64,000 nucleotides of DNA from Flavobacterium sp. DG2-3 (GCF_030730925.1 NZ_JAVAMB010000002.1:248001-312000), one strand, 5' to 3'. Positions 35,891 to 44,878 are shown, counted from the stretch's first letter. Translations and numbers: made by a program. Notes: generated by a model not told the origin, from the letters alone.

Positions 35891-37084
35891 TTAGTAGGAC
35901 TTGATCTTTTCTATAATTTTTTTTAAGGTTTGAATAGCAATTTCTTTATCCCTGTCTTCAGCATTATACGATTTACTTCTTACTGATTGATAAGAAAGAT
36001 TCTTTTTAAAAGGAGTGGAAAGAAATGGTACAATAGTTTTAAAGACTAAACTCATTGATCTAGCTTTCAAAACTCTTGATTCATCACCAGCTCTTAGTAT
36101 CAGTGCCATTTGATCGGTTGAAAGTGTGCATTCAACTTTATCTTCTCCCATTTGCATGGATTCAGTCGCTGCATTGTTTTCATCTACATCTACAGAAAGT
36201 TCCTTTTTTCTCTCAAGATATTTTATTTCATGCCTAAACCAATTTTCCAGCATAAAACTTATATTCTGCTTTGAAGGATCAAAAGCTATTCTTTCACTAG
36301 AGGATAATTGACTGAACTCTTTATAACAGAATAACAACTCGCCAATTTTACCAGCCAATGTTTCCTGGGATTTAAGATGATTCTCTACCTTCTCGATAAC
36401 ATGGCTTATATAAAAACTGTCATTAAAATTTACTTCTATCAATAACTCGTCTAATAAAGAATAAAAGTTTGATTTACTTTCAATTGCCAGTTGCATCTCC
36501 ACTTTCTTTAATAGTTCTTTTTGATATAGTACTTCTCTGTATGTAATTTTGTTTCCTGCATTAATTTGATTTGATACAGTTAAAGCATCGACAATGATCT
36601 GAATAACTCGATTGACATCATTTATAGCTGTCTTTTTCTTTGAAAGTCTTCCTATCTTTAAAAGTATTTCCTTTCTCGAAACTAATAAATATGGTAAAGG
36701 AACACGCTCATCAAGATTCAAATAATTGGGATAACGATTTTCAACAAAATACAATAAATCATCCAATGTGTCTATTATCGATTCAGTTATGCGAAAAAAA
36801 ATACCGTCTTTAAGAATTTCATTATTTTGATTTTCAATAATATTATCAAGGAGATAAACCAACGTTGAATGATACTTTCTTACCAAAAGTCGAATTTGCC
36901 TCTTTTTTTGTAGAGCAAAAATTTCGTTCTTTAACTGGATTTGAATTTTATGAGATTCTCTAGAAAGATTCTCAGTTATAAAAACCAAATCACTCTGTGA
37001 CAGATTACCGATATTTGATTTATTAGGATTTAGGGTAAGCAATATCAATGAATCTATCCATTCTAAAGGATATATAGTAATCAT
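35891..37084 (-). CDS. RteC-like element protein, function unknown
   Basis: A 397-residue soluble, largely helical protein. I see weak resemblance to the RteC regulator group of Bacteroidetes conjugative elements: the C-terminal 110 residues have CTLSTDQMALILRAGDESRV and a final KSYNAEDRDKEIAIQTLKKI, reminiscent of the RteC C-terminal domain. No HTH or enzyme motif is clear. It lies between the AraC gene upstream (24-base gap) and the YqaE-like gene, so it may be co-transcribed with the AraC regulator. A regulatory role is an inference. Confidence 0.65.
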   Translation of the reverse strand: MITIYPLEWIDSLILLTLNPNKSNIGNLSQSDLVFITENLSRESHKIQIQLKNEIFALQKKRQIRLLVRKYHSTLVYLLDNIIENQNNEILKDGIFFRITESIIDTLDDLLYFVENRYPNYLNLDERVPLPYLLVSRKEILLKIGRLSKKKTAINDVNRVIQIIVDALTVSNQINAGNKITYREVLYQKELLKKVEMQLAIESKSNFYSLLDELLIEVNFNDSFYISHVIEKVENHLKSQETLAGKIGELLFCYKEFSQLSSSERIAFDPSKQNISFMLENWFRHEIKYLERKKELSVDVDENNAATESMQMGEDKVECTLSTDQMALILRAGDESRVLKARSMSLVFKTIVPFLSTPFKKNLSYQSVRSKSYNAEDRDKEIAIQTLKKIIEKIKSY

Positions 37085-37108
37085 GACAGTAGTTTTAATT
37101 TAAATTAG

Positions 37109-38005
37109 TCAACGAAAATCTGACGTTTTAAATCTCCCAACAGTCTTTTGACGATATTCCGAAGGAGAAAGCGAAGTGTGTTTCCTAAAAAAGGCACTAA
37201 AATTCGCCAGACTACTAAATTCAAAATCCTGTCCAATAAAAGCAATGGAGGATTGTGAATTTTCTAGAAGATTCTTTATTTCATTTATGATTGCCACATC
37301 TATGAGGCTTTTAACGGTCTTTCCTGTTATCTGTTTGACAGTCCGATTTAAATAACCTCTTGTAACAAATAACACACCTGCATAGAACTTGGCACTGTGC
37401 TGCTTTTTGCAGTGAATTGTCAAAATAGTCAGAAACTTAATTGTGAGCCCCTCCTGCCGGGTAAAACTGTTCTGAGTTTGTAAATCTGATCTATTAAAAA
37501 TAAATTTAAGCTCATATAAGAAAAGGTTGAAACTTATGCGTTGCAGTTCCACATCCTGCTCATTTCCTGCTGCATCTTTATTGACAAAACAGATTAGTTT
37601 GTAAATTAATGACAAGACCAAAAAATCCTTCTCACCAAGTGTTATTTTTGATGACGGTTCACCAAGCAGAAAATTGAATGAATCAACCAATTCTTTCTTT
37701 AGGCAATTTTCAAAAGCGAAATGTGATGTAAAAGAAAGGAGCAGCAACTGCAGTCTACCCTTAACTTCCATAATAGTACAAAATGAATTTTTAGGAATTA
37801 CGAGCAGATCGTGTGGAAGTAATTCCTGTGTAAAATCACTTAGCTGTATTTTGAATTGTCCAGACTTTATCAGTATAATTGCATAATTGTTCACTTGAAA
37901 GGAATCATCTGCTGCAGTTTTGACTATGTACTTTTTAATAATGTGTACATCAAGTCCAGAAATAGGCAGATTCTTCATTTCAATATTTATTAAATCCTTC
38001 ATCAT
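37109..38005 (-). CDS. AraC-family regulator of the element
   Basis: A 298-residue regulator with an AraC-type N-terminal beta domain (about 20-120, NNYAIILIKSGQFKIQLSDF) and a C-terminal double helix-turn-helix (about 200-290; second motif DFEFSSLANFSAFFRKHTSL, ending SPSEYRQ). At least the second HTH looks intact. It precedes the RteC-like gene by 24 bases and may control it or the tra operon. Ligand and targets are not visible. Confidence 0.88.
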   Translation of the reverse strand: MMKDLINIEMKNLPISGLDVHIIKKYIVKTAADDSFQVNNYAIILIKSGQFKIQLSDFTQELLPHDLLVIPKNSFCTIMEVKGRLQLLLLSFTSHFAFENCLKKELVDSFNFLLGEPSSKITLGEKDFLVLSLIYKLICFVNKDAAGNEQDVELQRISFNLFLYELKFIFNRSDLQTQNSFTRQEGLTIKFLTILTIHCKKQHSAKFYAGVLFVTRGYLNRTVKQITGKTVKSLIDVAIINEIKNLLENSQSSIAFIGQDFEFSSLANFSAFFRKHTSLSPSEYRQKTVGRFKTSDFR

Positions 38006-38057
38006 AATATCATAGTTAAGTTAATTATGGAAAAGAATAATAGATCTTGCATGTTAC

Positions 38058-38324
38058 TTAGATCTTATCCTTATAAGAATTTTCGATCATTACGAATGAC
38101 AAAAAATAAAGGTTCAAAAGGCAAGTTATAAATAGCAGATATGCCAATTTTCTCGGGTCACTGCTTTTTCTTCCTCCAGTAATAATGTAGCCAACTATTT
38201 CATCATAGCTGAATAAGCATATGATGAAATAAAGGCTTACAAGATTAAAAATGACCAATAATAAATAGAGGATTGTTCGAGGTTTCATTTTAAAGAGATC
38301 AAGATTAATCAAAATTAACGTCAC
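38058..38324 (-). CDS. Small membrane protein, function unknown
   Basis: An 88-residue protein with two hydrophobic helices (about 14-37 and 62-82) and a short basic loop between (GGRKSSDPRK). The start overlaps the stop of the lipoprotein gene upstream (38321-38324, ATGA type overlap), so the two are translationally coupled. No family is recognised. Confidence 0.72.
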   Translation of the reverse strand: MTLILINLDLFKMKPRTILYLLLVIFNLVSLYFIICLFSYDEIVGYIITGGRKSSDPRKLAYLLFITCLLNLYFLSFVMIENSYKDKI

Positions 38325-39013
38325 AGAATGTTTTTAAGTAATACAATGATAGAAGTGAAGGCGATTTCATCAAGGGAAAAAATCGAGTTAGCTTTTTTAT
38401 TGCCAGCAGATGATTCCCAGTCCCTATCTTTTCGTTCAGATGCTGAGTAAAGTGAGTATCTCGAAATAGAAGTCACAGTTAAAATAGTATCCTTATCATC
38501 TTCACTTATAGTACTATTTTCGATAATACTATCTTCGTAGGAAACGACATAGTCATATTTGACTCCAAATTCTAATTCACGTTTTAAGAGAAGACCTTGT
38601 AAGAAGTTTGTAATACTAGATTTTGATGCTGGAGAGAGTAAACTATTCTGTACAATTGTAATCATCATATTATCAGGATCAGCCATGATAAAATCTACAA
38701 TCGAATCGTTAAATGAAATTATATTTTTATGCGAATATTGGCTGTAGCCTATTTTATTTGAGATAAACCTAATTTGATCCCTAAGTTCAAGGGTCGACTT
38801 TGGCATTTGATGATCTTGATAATAAATATTTAATTCATTGTAATACATTTTTCCTTTGTAATCGAAAGGATTAGCAGTATTCATTGGCAGCGCTAACCCG
38901 TTACTAGATTTGGCTTCTGCATTTGAAAAGGGTTCAGATTGATTAATTTCTGAATCAGTTGAACATGAAATAAAGAAACATACTAAAACGCTGCATAATA
39001 TTAGATTTTTCAT
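38321..39013 (-). CDS. Putative lipoprotein, function unknown
   Basis: A 230-residue protein with a clear lipobox (LVCFFISCSTDSE; Cys about residue 17). The mature part is Ser/Asn-rich and shows no recognised domain. It is coupled to the 88-residue membrane protein by an overlap and is driven by a candidate promoter at 39124-39154, 111 bases upstream. Its presence in the element suggests a surface or accessory trait, but the sequence does not tell which. Confidence 0.75.
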   Translation of the reverse strand: MKNLILCSVLVCFFISCSTDSEINQSEPFSNAEAKSSNGLALPMNTANPFDYKGKMYYNELNIYYQDHQMPKSTLELRDQIRFISNKIGYSQYSHKNIISFNDSIVDFIMADPDNMMITIVQNSLLSPASKSSITNFLQGLLLKRELEFGVKYDYVVSYEDSIIENSTISEDDKDTILTVTSISRYSLYSASERKDRDWESSAGNKKANSIFSLDEIAFTSIIVLLKNIL

Positions 39014-39123
39014 CGTAATGGGTATATGAGAGTGAATGAGAATTTCTTCTCAGTTCATTTCATCCGGATAAGCGGAACTTTAATTCGGCACGATGCCAAA
39101 CATTTTCGCTATTGAATTCAAAG

Positions 39124-39154
39124 CAAATCTATCCTGTTGAAAAGTTTCCCACAA
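39124..39154 (-). promoter_or_regulatory. Promoter of the lipoprotein gene
   Basis: On the minus strand TTG (39154-39152), a 20-base spacer and TAGATTTG (39131-39124) fit the Bacteroidetes -33/-7 consensus. The lipoprotein ATG is 111 bases downstream. Confidence 0.55.
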
Positions 39155-39166
39155 CTTCATTGGTAT

Positions 39167-39203
39167 CGATTTATTAAAAATATGATTGCGATTTATTAAA
39201 AAT
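39167..39203. repeat. Two direct repeats, spacing 22 bases
   Basis: CGATTTATTAAAAAT at 39167-39181 and 39189-39203. A spacing of 22 bases (about two helical turns) is typical for tandem sites of an AraC-type or dimeric regulator. The site lies just upstream of the lipoprotein promoter and 147 bases from the TPR-AraC start. Confidence 0.5.
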
Positions 39204-39349
39204 CCACACCTCTTTTTTATAAACAAAACACTACAATTCAAATGTTTATGTTATTTTTGAGTTAATCTAATGTAAATTTATTAGTCCAGCTCTGATGAAC
39301 TGTTAGAGGTAACTTTATACAGAAATTAGTCCCCCTAACTATAGCTTTT

Positions 39350-41032
39350 ATGAGAAAAAAATATTTACTACTATTGATAATTTGTGTACCTACCTGGTCC
39401 GCTGCACAGAAAATTCATCAAAAATATCCTGACTCGTTAAACAAAAAAAGTTATGAATATCTAGATGAGAGAATTTATGAGCTTAGAAAAGACAGCGCAA
39501 GATCTTCTATTTACCTATATGTCTATCTTCGTAAAGCAAAAGAGGAAAAAAATTATAAAGAAATCATCAATGGGTACCAGAATCTTCTTCATCAGTCATC
39601 AGATAATAAACGTATGATGTATGCAGACAGCATGGTGTATGCATCTAAAAAGTCAAACGATAAAATTCTAATAGGATCAGCCTATTTGTCTAAAGGAATT
39701 GAATATTATGCTTTAAAACAGCACAATAATGCACTTGACAATTTCATTATCGCAGACAGTTTGATCTCGCAGACAAGTGATAGATATCTTCGCTATAAGT
39801 TGAAATATCATATTGCTTTGGTTAAATATTATCTCGGGTATTATGATGAGGCAATTGCATTACTTAGAGAATGTATAACTTATTTTAAAAATGAAAATTC
39901 AAGGGCCTATTTAAATTCATTGCATTCCTTGGGTTTATGCTATAATAGAATCGGCAACTATGGATTATGCTCCCATACAAATGAGCTAGGTCTTTCTGAA
40001 TGCAAGAAGTTAGACATTCAAGAGATGGAAGTTTACTTTATTCATTCTCAGGGAATAAACGACTTCTTTCAAAAAAATTATGCCTCAGCTATTAAAAATA
40101 TAGAGTCTTCCATCGAGGGATTAAAAGAAAAGAAAGATTTCGGTAACGAATCAGTTGGATACTTTTACATTGGTAAAAGTTATTGGGAAGTTAGACAATA
40201 TGAGAAAGCATTACCTTACTTTGAAAAGGTAGATAATCTGTTTAATATAAAAGGTTATCTCCGCACTGATCAAAGGGAAATGTATGAGCTTTTAATTAAG
40301 TATTATAAAAATAATGGTAATACAGATTTACAATTATACAATATTGATCAATTACTCAAAGCAGATAATATACTAAATGAAACTTTTAAATATTTGGTTG
40401 GAAAAATCAATAAAGAATACAATACGCAGGAACTAAAAATTGAGAAGCAAAATCTAAAAAATGAATTGCAAAGAAAAAATTTTAAGTACTCGGTTTTAAC
40501 TGGTTTTACTTCCCTCCTTTTCTTGTCTTTTGTCTTCATGACCTACAGATATTATAAAAATAGAAGAATATATCGTCAAAAATTTGATGAGCAGATGATA
40601 CAGATTTCTACCTCCGAGAATAAAGCAAAGCCCAAACAAAAAATTGAAAAACCTTTATTATCGGATATAAATCCTGAAACTGTTACAACTATCCTTAAAC
40701 AGTTGGATAAATTTGAAATAGATAAGAAATTTTTAGAGAAGGATTGGAGTCTTTCTAAGCTCTCAGCTGCATTTAAATCCAATCCAACTTATCTTTCATC
40801 AATTATCCGTCATTACAAAGAAAAGGGATTTAGTGAATATATAAATGATCTTAAAATTGATTACCTAATGTCATTGCTTTATAATAATAAACTTGTACGC
40901 AATTATACAAACAAAGCGTTGGCGGAGGAGGCAGGTTTTAGCAGTACCCAAAGATTTGTAAACGCTTTTAAGACTAAGACTGGAATGCCCACTGCTTATT
41001 TTGTTGAACAGATTAAAAAAGGGAAAAACTAG
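39350..41032 (+). CDS. TPR sensor with C-terminal AraC-type DNA-binding domain
   Basis: A one-protein sensor/regulator of a Bacteroidetes type. A signal sequence (MRKKYLLLLIICVPTWSAAQ) puts the N-terminal tetratricopeptide repeats (about 95-340) in the periplasm. A single helix (about 380-400, YSVLTGFTSLLFLSFVFMTY) follows, and the C-terminal 100 residues are an AraC helix-turn-helix (FSEYINDLKIDYLMSLLYNN then AEEAGFSSTQRFVNAFKTKT, ending GMPTAYF). It has no kinase domain. It stands alone, opposite the lipoprotein pair, and may regulate it. Confidence 0.88.
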   Translation: MRKKYLLLLIICVPTWSAAQKIHQKYPDSLNKKSYEYLDERIYELRKDSARSSIYLYVYLRKAKEEKNYKEIINGYQNLLHQSSDNKRMMYADSMVYASKKSNDKILIGSAYLSKGIEYYALKQHNNALDNFIIADSLISQTSDRYLRYKLKYHIALVKYYLGYYDEAIALLRECITYFKNENSRAYLNSLHSLGLCYNRIGNYGLCSHTNELGLSECKKLDIQEMEVYFIHSQGINDFFQKNYASAIKNIESSIEGLKEKKDFGNESVGYFYIGKSYWEVRQYEKALPYFEKVDNLFNIKGYLRTDQREMYELLIKYYKNNGNTDLQLYNIDQLLKADNILNETFKYLVGKINKEYNTQELKIEKQNLKNELQRKNFKYSVLTGFTSLLFLSFVFMTYRYYKNRRIYRQKFDEQMIQISTSENKAKPKQKIEKPLLSDINPETVTTILKQLDKFEIDKKFLEKDWSLSKLSAAFKSNPTYLSSIIRHYKEKGFSEYINDLKIDYLMSLLYNNKLVRNYTNKALAEEAGFSSTQRFVNAFKTKTGMPTAYFVEQIKKGKN

Positions 41033-41134
41033 TAACTAATCGAATATTACAAATCAATTAATTTATGCTTATAGTTAATTTATAGAGTTCTACGCGGATT
41101 CAAATTTTAAATTGAAAATACTTTTTGAAATTAA

Positions 41135-42886
41135 TTATACCCACGCCTCGCTATCTATTTTTAGAGACAATCTTGGCCAATGACTTGAAGCATATTGACT
41201 AAATTCTTCTTTTGTAAAATCTATTGTAAGGTTGGACATTTTTTGTCTATAAAATTCGAAATTCTGTACACCGTTATACTTTGTCAATGAGTTTCCAAAA
41301 CTCTTTAAAAAAGCTACAATAGCAGTTGACGTCAAAATTCTGCCATTTTTATTATTAAGATCCCAAAACTCTTTATATTTTACTTTTACTCCAGAAAAAA
41401 ACAAGGATATTGACGCCGCGCAAAATTTGATATATTCTTGATACAATTCGTCAGTCCAGTCATCACTTAGCAAATTATTTTTATCAATGTGATTCCAATA
41501 CTTGAATAGACATTCCTTAGTAGCTGAAATCTCTACTACACCCTGCAAGCCATACTTTACAATAGTAGGGGTTCTAATTCCATTCTTATCTAATGGAGAT
41601 AGTAAAAATAAATTTTTAAATGGTTCGCGATTATTCATTTTCATTAAAACATTACTAGCAACACCTAGTGGTGAGGTTGGAGATTTTAATGTTTCAATAT
41701 ATTGTAGTAGATCAGTTTTAACTTTATTGTGATTATTGTTCATCAACAAAAATAAACTACTTTCAAAAATTCGCTTTTCTGATTCTTTATAGATTTTTTT
41801 ATCGTAAAAAATACCTGTAACAAACAAGTGTCTTCTATCTCTTTGTTTTTTTATATCTGCTTCTAAATTATCCGCACCGTGATAGTGTCCAAAAACACGA
41901 TGTTGTCCATCAATAATTCCAATTGAATTTATTAAATAAGGAATTCTTATTTGAACATTTGATATTTTTCCTATTTCGCTAACATCAACTTCTACAAATT
42001 TATCATTTTCATTTTTCTGAGTGAATGATGTTCCCTCTGGTAAACTTACAACAATATTATCAATAAAAGTTCGTTGGGATTTGGCAAGATATGCCCTAAT
42101 TCTATCAATTTTTGGCTTTTCAACAAGTCGTTGGTAGTATTGACCTAATTCACTTTCCCAACTATCCTTTCTGAATACATATGCACAGTCTAAAAGTTCT
42201 TGAGCTTTCATAACAAAAGATACAATTGACATTCCAGCTGGAAATCCTGTACCAGCTTCTGGTATTATTACAGCGGAATCAATATGTCTATCTTGTGTAC
42301 TAGAACTATCTTCACCAATATCGCAATGTTCATATCCTAAAAATTTATAAAATTCATTTCGTGCTGAAAATCTAATACTTTTTGAAAGATGCAAAAAATA
42401 TCGTAAAACAGATGGACCAAGATATTTTATTACTGGATACCTCTCTTTTACTTCATCATCAACCGCAGATTCTGATGCGTAACAATATGAAATTTTATAT
42501 CGAGCTACTGGATACTCTAAAGGAATTTTAAATTTATCAACAGATATTTCTGCCACCCAATTCAGAAACAATTGTTTATTTTCAAGAATTTTTTCAAAAT
42601 AATCAACCTTTTTACGCAAATGATCATTATCAGATGAAATAGTTTCTTCAATAATTACAATTATATTTTCTTTAAAATATAAACCATCAATATCTCCTGG
42701 TATTCCACCAAATTCCTTTGTTTTACCATTTGTAGAAATATAGTCAAAACCCATTGTTTTAAGCATACTAAGTACGTCACTATGAAGTTTTTTCTCACGT
42801 TTTAACTTCAATTTTTCCTCAGCTGAAAGTACTTTTCGCTTCTTTAGAGGTGTGCTTTTTTTCGATGGATTATTTTTTTTTTGCAT
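41135..42886 (-). CDS. DGQHR-domain protein with nuclease-like N-terminal domain
   Basis: A 583-residue protein. The signature GIIDGQHRVFGHYHG (about residues 321-335) identifies the DGQHR domain, known from DndB and DpdB-type proteins of DNA-modification systems. Residues about 30-90 resemble a PD-(D/E)XK-type core: GGIPGDIDGLYFKENIIVII ends in Glu-Glu-Thr, where Lys is usual. That would leave the catalytic site altered or lost. The N-terminus is very Lys-rich. It starts 2 bases after the stop of the methyltransferase gene and belongs to the same transcript. A restriction-like or modification-linked role is an inference. Confidence 0.8.
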   Translation of the reverse strand: MQKKNNPSKKSTPLKKRKVLSAEEKLKLKREKKLHSDVLSMLKTMGFDYISTNGKTKEFGGIPGDIDGLYFKENIIVIIEETISSDNDHLRKKVDYFEKILENKQLFLNWVAEISVDKFKIPLEYPVARYKISYCYASESAVDDEVKERYPVIKYLGPSVLRYFLHLSKSIRFSARNEFYKFLGYEHCDIGEDSSSTQDRHIDSAVIIPEAGTGFPAGMSIVSFVMKAQELLDCAYVFRKDSWESELGQYYQRLVEKPKIDRIRAYLAKSQRTFIDNIVVSLPEGTSFTQKNENDKFVEVDVSEIGKISNVQIRIPYLINSIGIIDGQHRVFGHYHGADNLEADIKKQRDRRHLFVTGIFYDKKIYKESEKRIFESSLFLLMNNNHNKVKTDLLQYIETLKSPTSPLGVASNVLMKMNNREPFKNLFLLSPLDKNGIRTPTIVKYGLQGVVEISATKECLFKYWNHIDKNNLLSDDWTDELYQEYIKFCAASISLFFSGVKVKYKEFWDLNNKNGRILTSTAIVAFLKSFGNSLTKYNGVQNFEFYRQKMSNLTIDFTKEEFSQYASSHWPRLSLKIDSEAWV

Positions 42887-42888
42887 AA

Positions 42889-44148
42889 CTATTCATTAGG
42901 AACCTTGATTGAAATATTAGAATAAATATAATCGTATTTACTTTCTGATTTCAGTATTTTTTTATTACTGCATTTAGAAGTATATGCGAAAAACTTCCCC
43001 CTTTTATAACGAAATACATCCTCATTTCCAATCGATTGCAATAGTAAAGATTCATTCATAATTTGGATATCAACTTTAATTTTTGATTGATGAATTAATG
43101 ATAATAAAGATTTATCCTCAATGTTAACATCTGGACTTACAGTACTCTTGTAGAAAATTAAATTTAATTCATTGTTAATACTATCTTGAGCGTACATTAA
43201 AAATTCGTAATTATTTTTCTTTGTTATATATTCGAAAATACCATTCGCTACTTTGAGTTTTCTTAATTTATTGTTTGTCTCTTTAAAGTTTTTAATTAAA
43301 ATACTTGTCTCTCTTATTTCAACTTTTCTTTTAATCCAATATTTTTCTGCACCGTCTTTAACTTGATTAAAAAATCGATCCCTATAATCAGCATTTACAT
43401 CGATTCCTGCAGAATTTCTTTCCATTAAATTTGCCATCGCTAACACTGCCCCTGATCCTGCAAAAGGATCAAAAACAAAATCATTTTTGTCTGAAGAGAT
43501 GGAAATTATTTTTTCAACTAATGGAAACGGGAAAGGACAAAAATGCTTTTGTGAATTTTCACCCCATCCCCTAATAGGAGTTGTAAAATTCCAGACATTT
43601 GATGGAGCTTTTCCATCTGGATTGTATCTCTCTGGATATGTTTTCCACCATTTCTTAAGATCAGTTATTTCTCTAACACTATCAATATTAAATTTATAAT
43701 TATCACTTTTAGTAAAAAATAAAATATATTCATGTTGATTTTTAAAATTACCTTTTTGGTTCCATGGCAAATTTTTCTCCTTGTCCCAAATGATAATATC
43801 TTTTAACTTCCAAGTATCTTCTTTTATATTTTTTAATTTGTTTACTATATCAAAAGGAAATAGCTTTCTCTCTCCCTCTTTTTTAAATGTGTCAGCAACA
43901 AGCCAAAATGTTGCATCATCAGTTGCAGAATTATAACATTGATGATAAATATCACATATAGTTTCTAAAAAATCTTCATAACTAACACTGCCGTGGCCAA
44001 TTTGATTTTCATTGTCGTCATAATTAATTAAATCGTAATAAGGTGGTGATGAAATTATTAGATTAGGATTAGGTAGTTTATTCTTGATTATTATTTTAGA
44101 AGTGTCTACAGCGTTCCCAAGTATATAATTTTGAATTATGTTAGTCAT
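42889..44148 (-). CDS. DNA methyltransferase of the SPPY (beta) class
   Basis: Site-specific DNA methyltransferase acting on adenine N6 or cytosine N4. I start at ATG 44148 (MTNIIQNYILGNA); the longer frame from 44187 adds 13 hydrophobic residues. Motif IV (SPPYYDLINYDD, near residue 34) comes before motif I (DPFAGSGAVLAMA, near 225), the beta-class order; SPPY is commonest in N4-cytosine enzymes but also occurs in N6-adenine enzymes. The last 130 residues are not standard for the family and may recognise DNA or a partner. It lies between the XRE gene and the DGQHR gene; recognition sequence is not visible. Confidence 0.87.
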   Translation of the reverse strand: MTNIIQNYILGNAVDTSKIIIKNKLPNPNLIISSPPYYDLINYDDNENQIGHGSVSYEDFLETICDIYHQCYNSATDDATFWLVADTFKKEGERKLFPFDIVNKLKNIKEDTWKLKDIIIWDKEKNLPWNQKGNFKNQHEYILFFTKSDNYKFNIDSVREITDLKKWWKTYPERYNPDGKAPSNVWNFTTPIRGWGENSQKHFCPFPFPLVEKIISISSDKNDFVFDPFAGSGAVLAMANLMERNSAGIDVNADYRDRFFNQVKDGAEKYWIKRKVEIRETSILIKNFKETNNKLRKLKVANGIFEYITKKNNYEFLMYAQDSINNELNLIFYKSTVSPDVNIEDKSLLSLIHQSKIKVDIQIMNESLLLQSIGNEDVFRYKRGKFFAYTSKCSNKKILKSESKYDYIYSNISIKVPNE

Positions 44149-44365
44149 TGATAAAAATTGAAGTAGCTTAATTAAATTGCCCAACAATAATACTATTTTT
44201 TTACTATAAAATACTCATGTATTTTGCTCTATAATAGATTTAATTATTAATAAAATTATGTATGATGATAAAATTATTTTTACATCACTTTATATTTAAA
44301 GATATACTACTGTGTCAAAAGTGAATATAAATCATTTTTAATGAAAAATAATTTGTCACTAATAT

Positions 44366-44623
44366 TTAGATTCCTAAGTCAAAAGGAAAATCGAACAATT
44401 CTTTTGGTGAAATTTCTAGTCCCTTCGCAATAGAAATAATTGTCCCCATTGATGCACCATGTTCACCATTAAGAACACGATATACTTGTTTTGGTTCCAG
44501 TTTGCCAATAGATGCAATTGTCATAACATCTTTATTATGATCCGCTATTAACTTCTGCAAATTCTCGCCAAAAGCTATAAAATATTTTTTTCTAATTTCC
44601 TTCACAAAGTGAAATTGAGACAA
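44366..44623 (-). CDS. Small XRE/Cro-type regulator (controller-like)
   Basis: An 85-residue helix-turn-helix protein. The HTH_3 fold runs from about residue 20 to 78, with helices at FGENLQKLIADHN, TIASIGKLEPKQVYRVLNG and MGTIISIAKGLEISPKELF. It resembles controller (C) proteins of restriction-modification systems in size and place. The start is TTG at 44623; GTG at 44605 is an alternative that removes six residues. An in-frame TAA just upstream forbids a longer start. A 22-bp palindrome lies 13 bases before the start and a second, shorter one overlaps it. Confidence 0.82.
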   Translation of the reverse strand: MSQFHFVKEIRKKYFIAFGENLQKLIADHNKDVMTIASIGKLEPKQVYRVLNGEHGASMGTIISIAKGLEISPKELFDFPFDLGI

Positions 44624-44625
44624 TT
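44613..44625. promoter_or_regulatory. Short inverted repeat over the XRE start codon
   Basis: AATTG-AGA-CAATT at 44613-44625 shares the half-site (A)ATTG with the larger palindrome and covers the TTG start codon. It could be a second operator site for autorepression. Confidence 0.4.
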
Positions 44626-44635
44626 AAAAGAAAAT

Positions 44636-44657
44636 AAATTGTCAAATTTGACAATTT
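44636..44657. promoter_or_regulatory. 22-bp palindromic operator of the XRE gene
   Basis: A perfect palindrome with half-site AAATTGTCAAA, 13 bases before the XRE start codon. Palindromes like this are typical autoregulatory sites of small XRE and controller proteins. It could also affect transcription toward the structured RNA on the plus strand. Confidence 0.65.
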
Positions 44658-44722
44658 TGTGATTTTTATTCATATATTTGATGCTTTAATCAATATTTAA
44701 ACAAATTTTAAATATGATTTAC

Positions 44723-44730
44723 TAATTTTG
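44723..44730 (+). promoter_or_regulatory. Candidate -7 element for the structured RNA
   Basis: TAATTTTG matches TAnnTTTG exactly, 42 bases before the first base of the long inverted repeat. I see no clean TTG at -33. Confidence 0.45.
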
Positions 44731-44771
44731 CGATTCTTCAATAAAAATATTTGAAGCATTCGCTTTGAATC

Positions 44772-44878
44772 TCGAACAGAAAACTGGCGTTTTTAAACCA
44801 CGAGAGGATAAGTAAGATGCTCACGTCATTGGCGTGGGCTCACTTATTGTGGTTGGTGCCGCCAGTACCTCTGTTCGA
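44772..44878 (+). ncRNA. Strongly structured RNA element, possibly a small regulatory RNA
   Basis: A 107-base imperfect rod. Paired blocks from outside in: TCGAACAGA (44772-44780) with TCTGTTCGA (44870-44878); CTGGCG (44784-44789) with CGCCAG (44860-44865); AACCAC (44796-44801) with GTGGTT (44849-44854); ATAAGTAAG (44808-44816) with CTCACTTAT (44839-44847, one mismatch); CTCACG (44820-44825) with CGTGGG (44833-44838, one G-T). Internal loops separate them. No coding frame is plausible. A flavobacterial 6S-type RNA or a SusCD-linked small RNA is possible but I cannot confirm either. Strand is chosen from the promoter element. Confidence 0.5.

Larger units (their letters stand above)
39014..39349. 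other. Divergent regulatory gap
   Basis: A 336-base gap between the lipoprotein gene (minus) and the TPR-AraC gene (plus). It holds a candidate minus-strand promoter at 39124-39154 and two direct repeats of CGATTTATTAAAAAT (39167-39181 and 39189-39203). No coding frame is supported. Confidence 0.6.
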
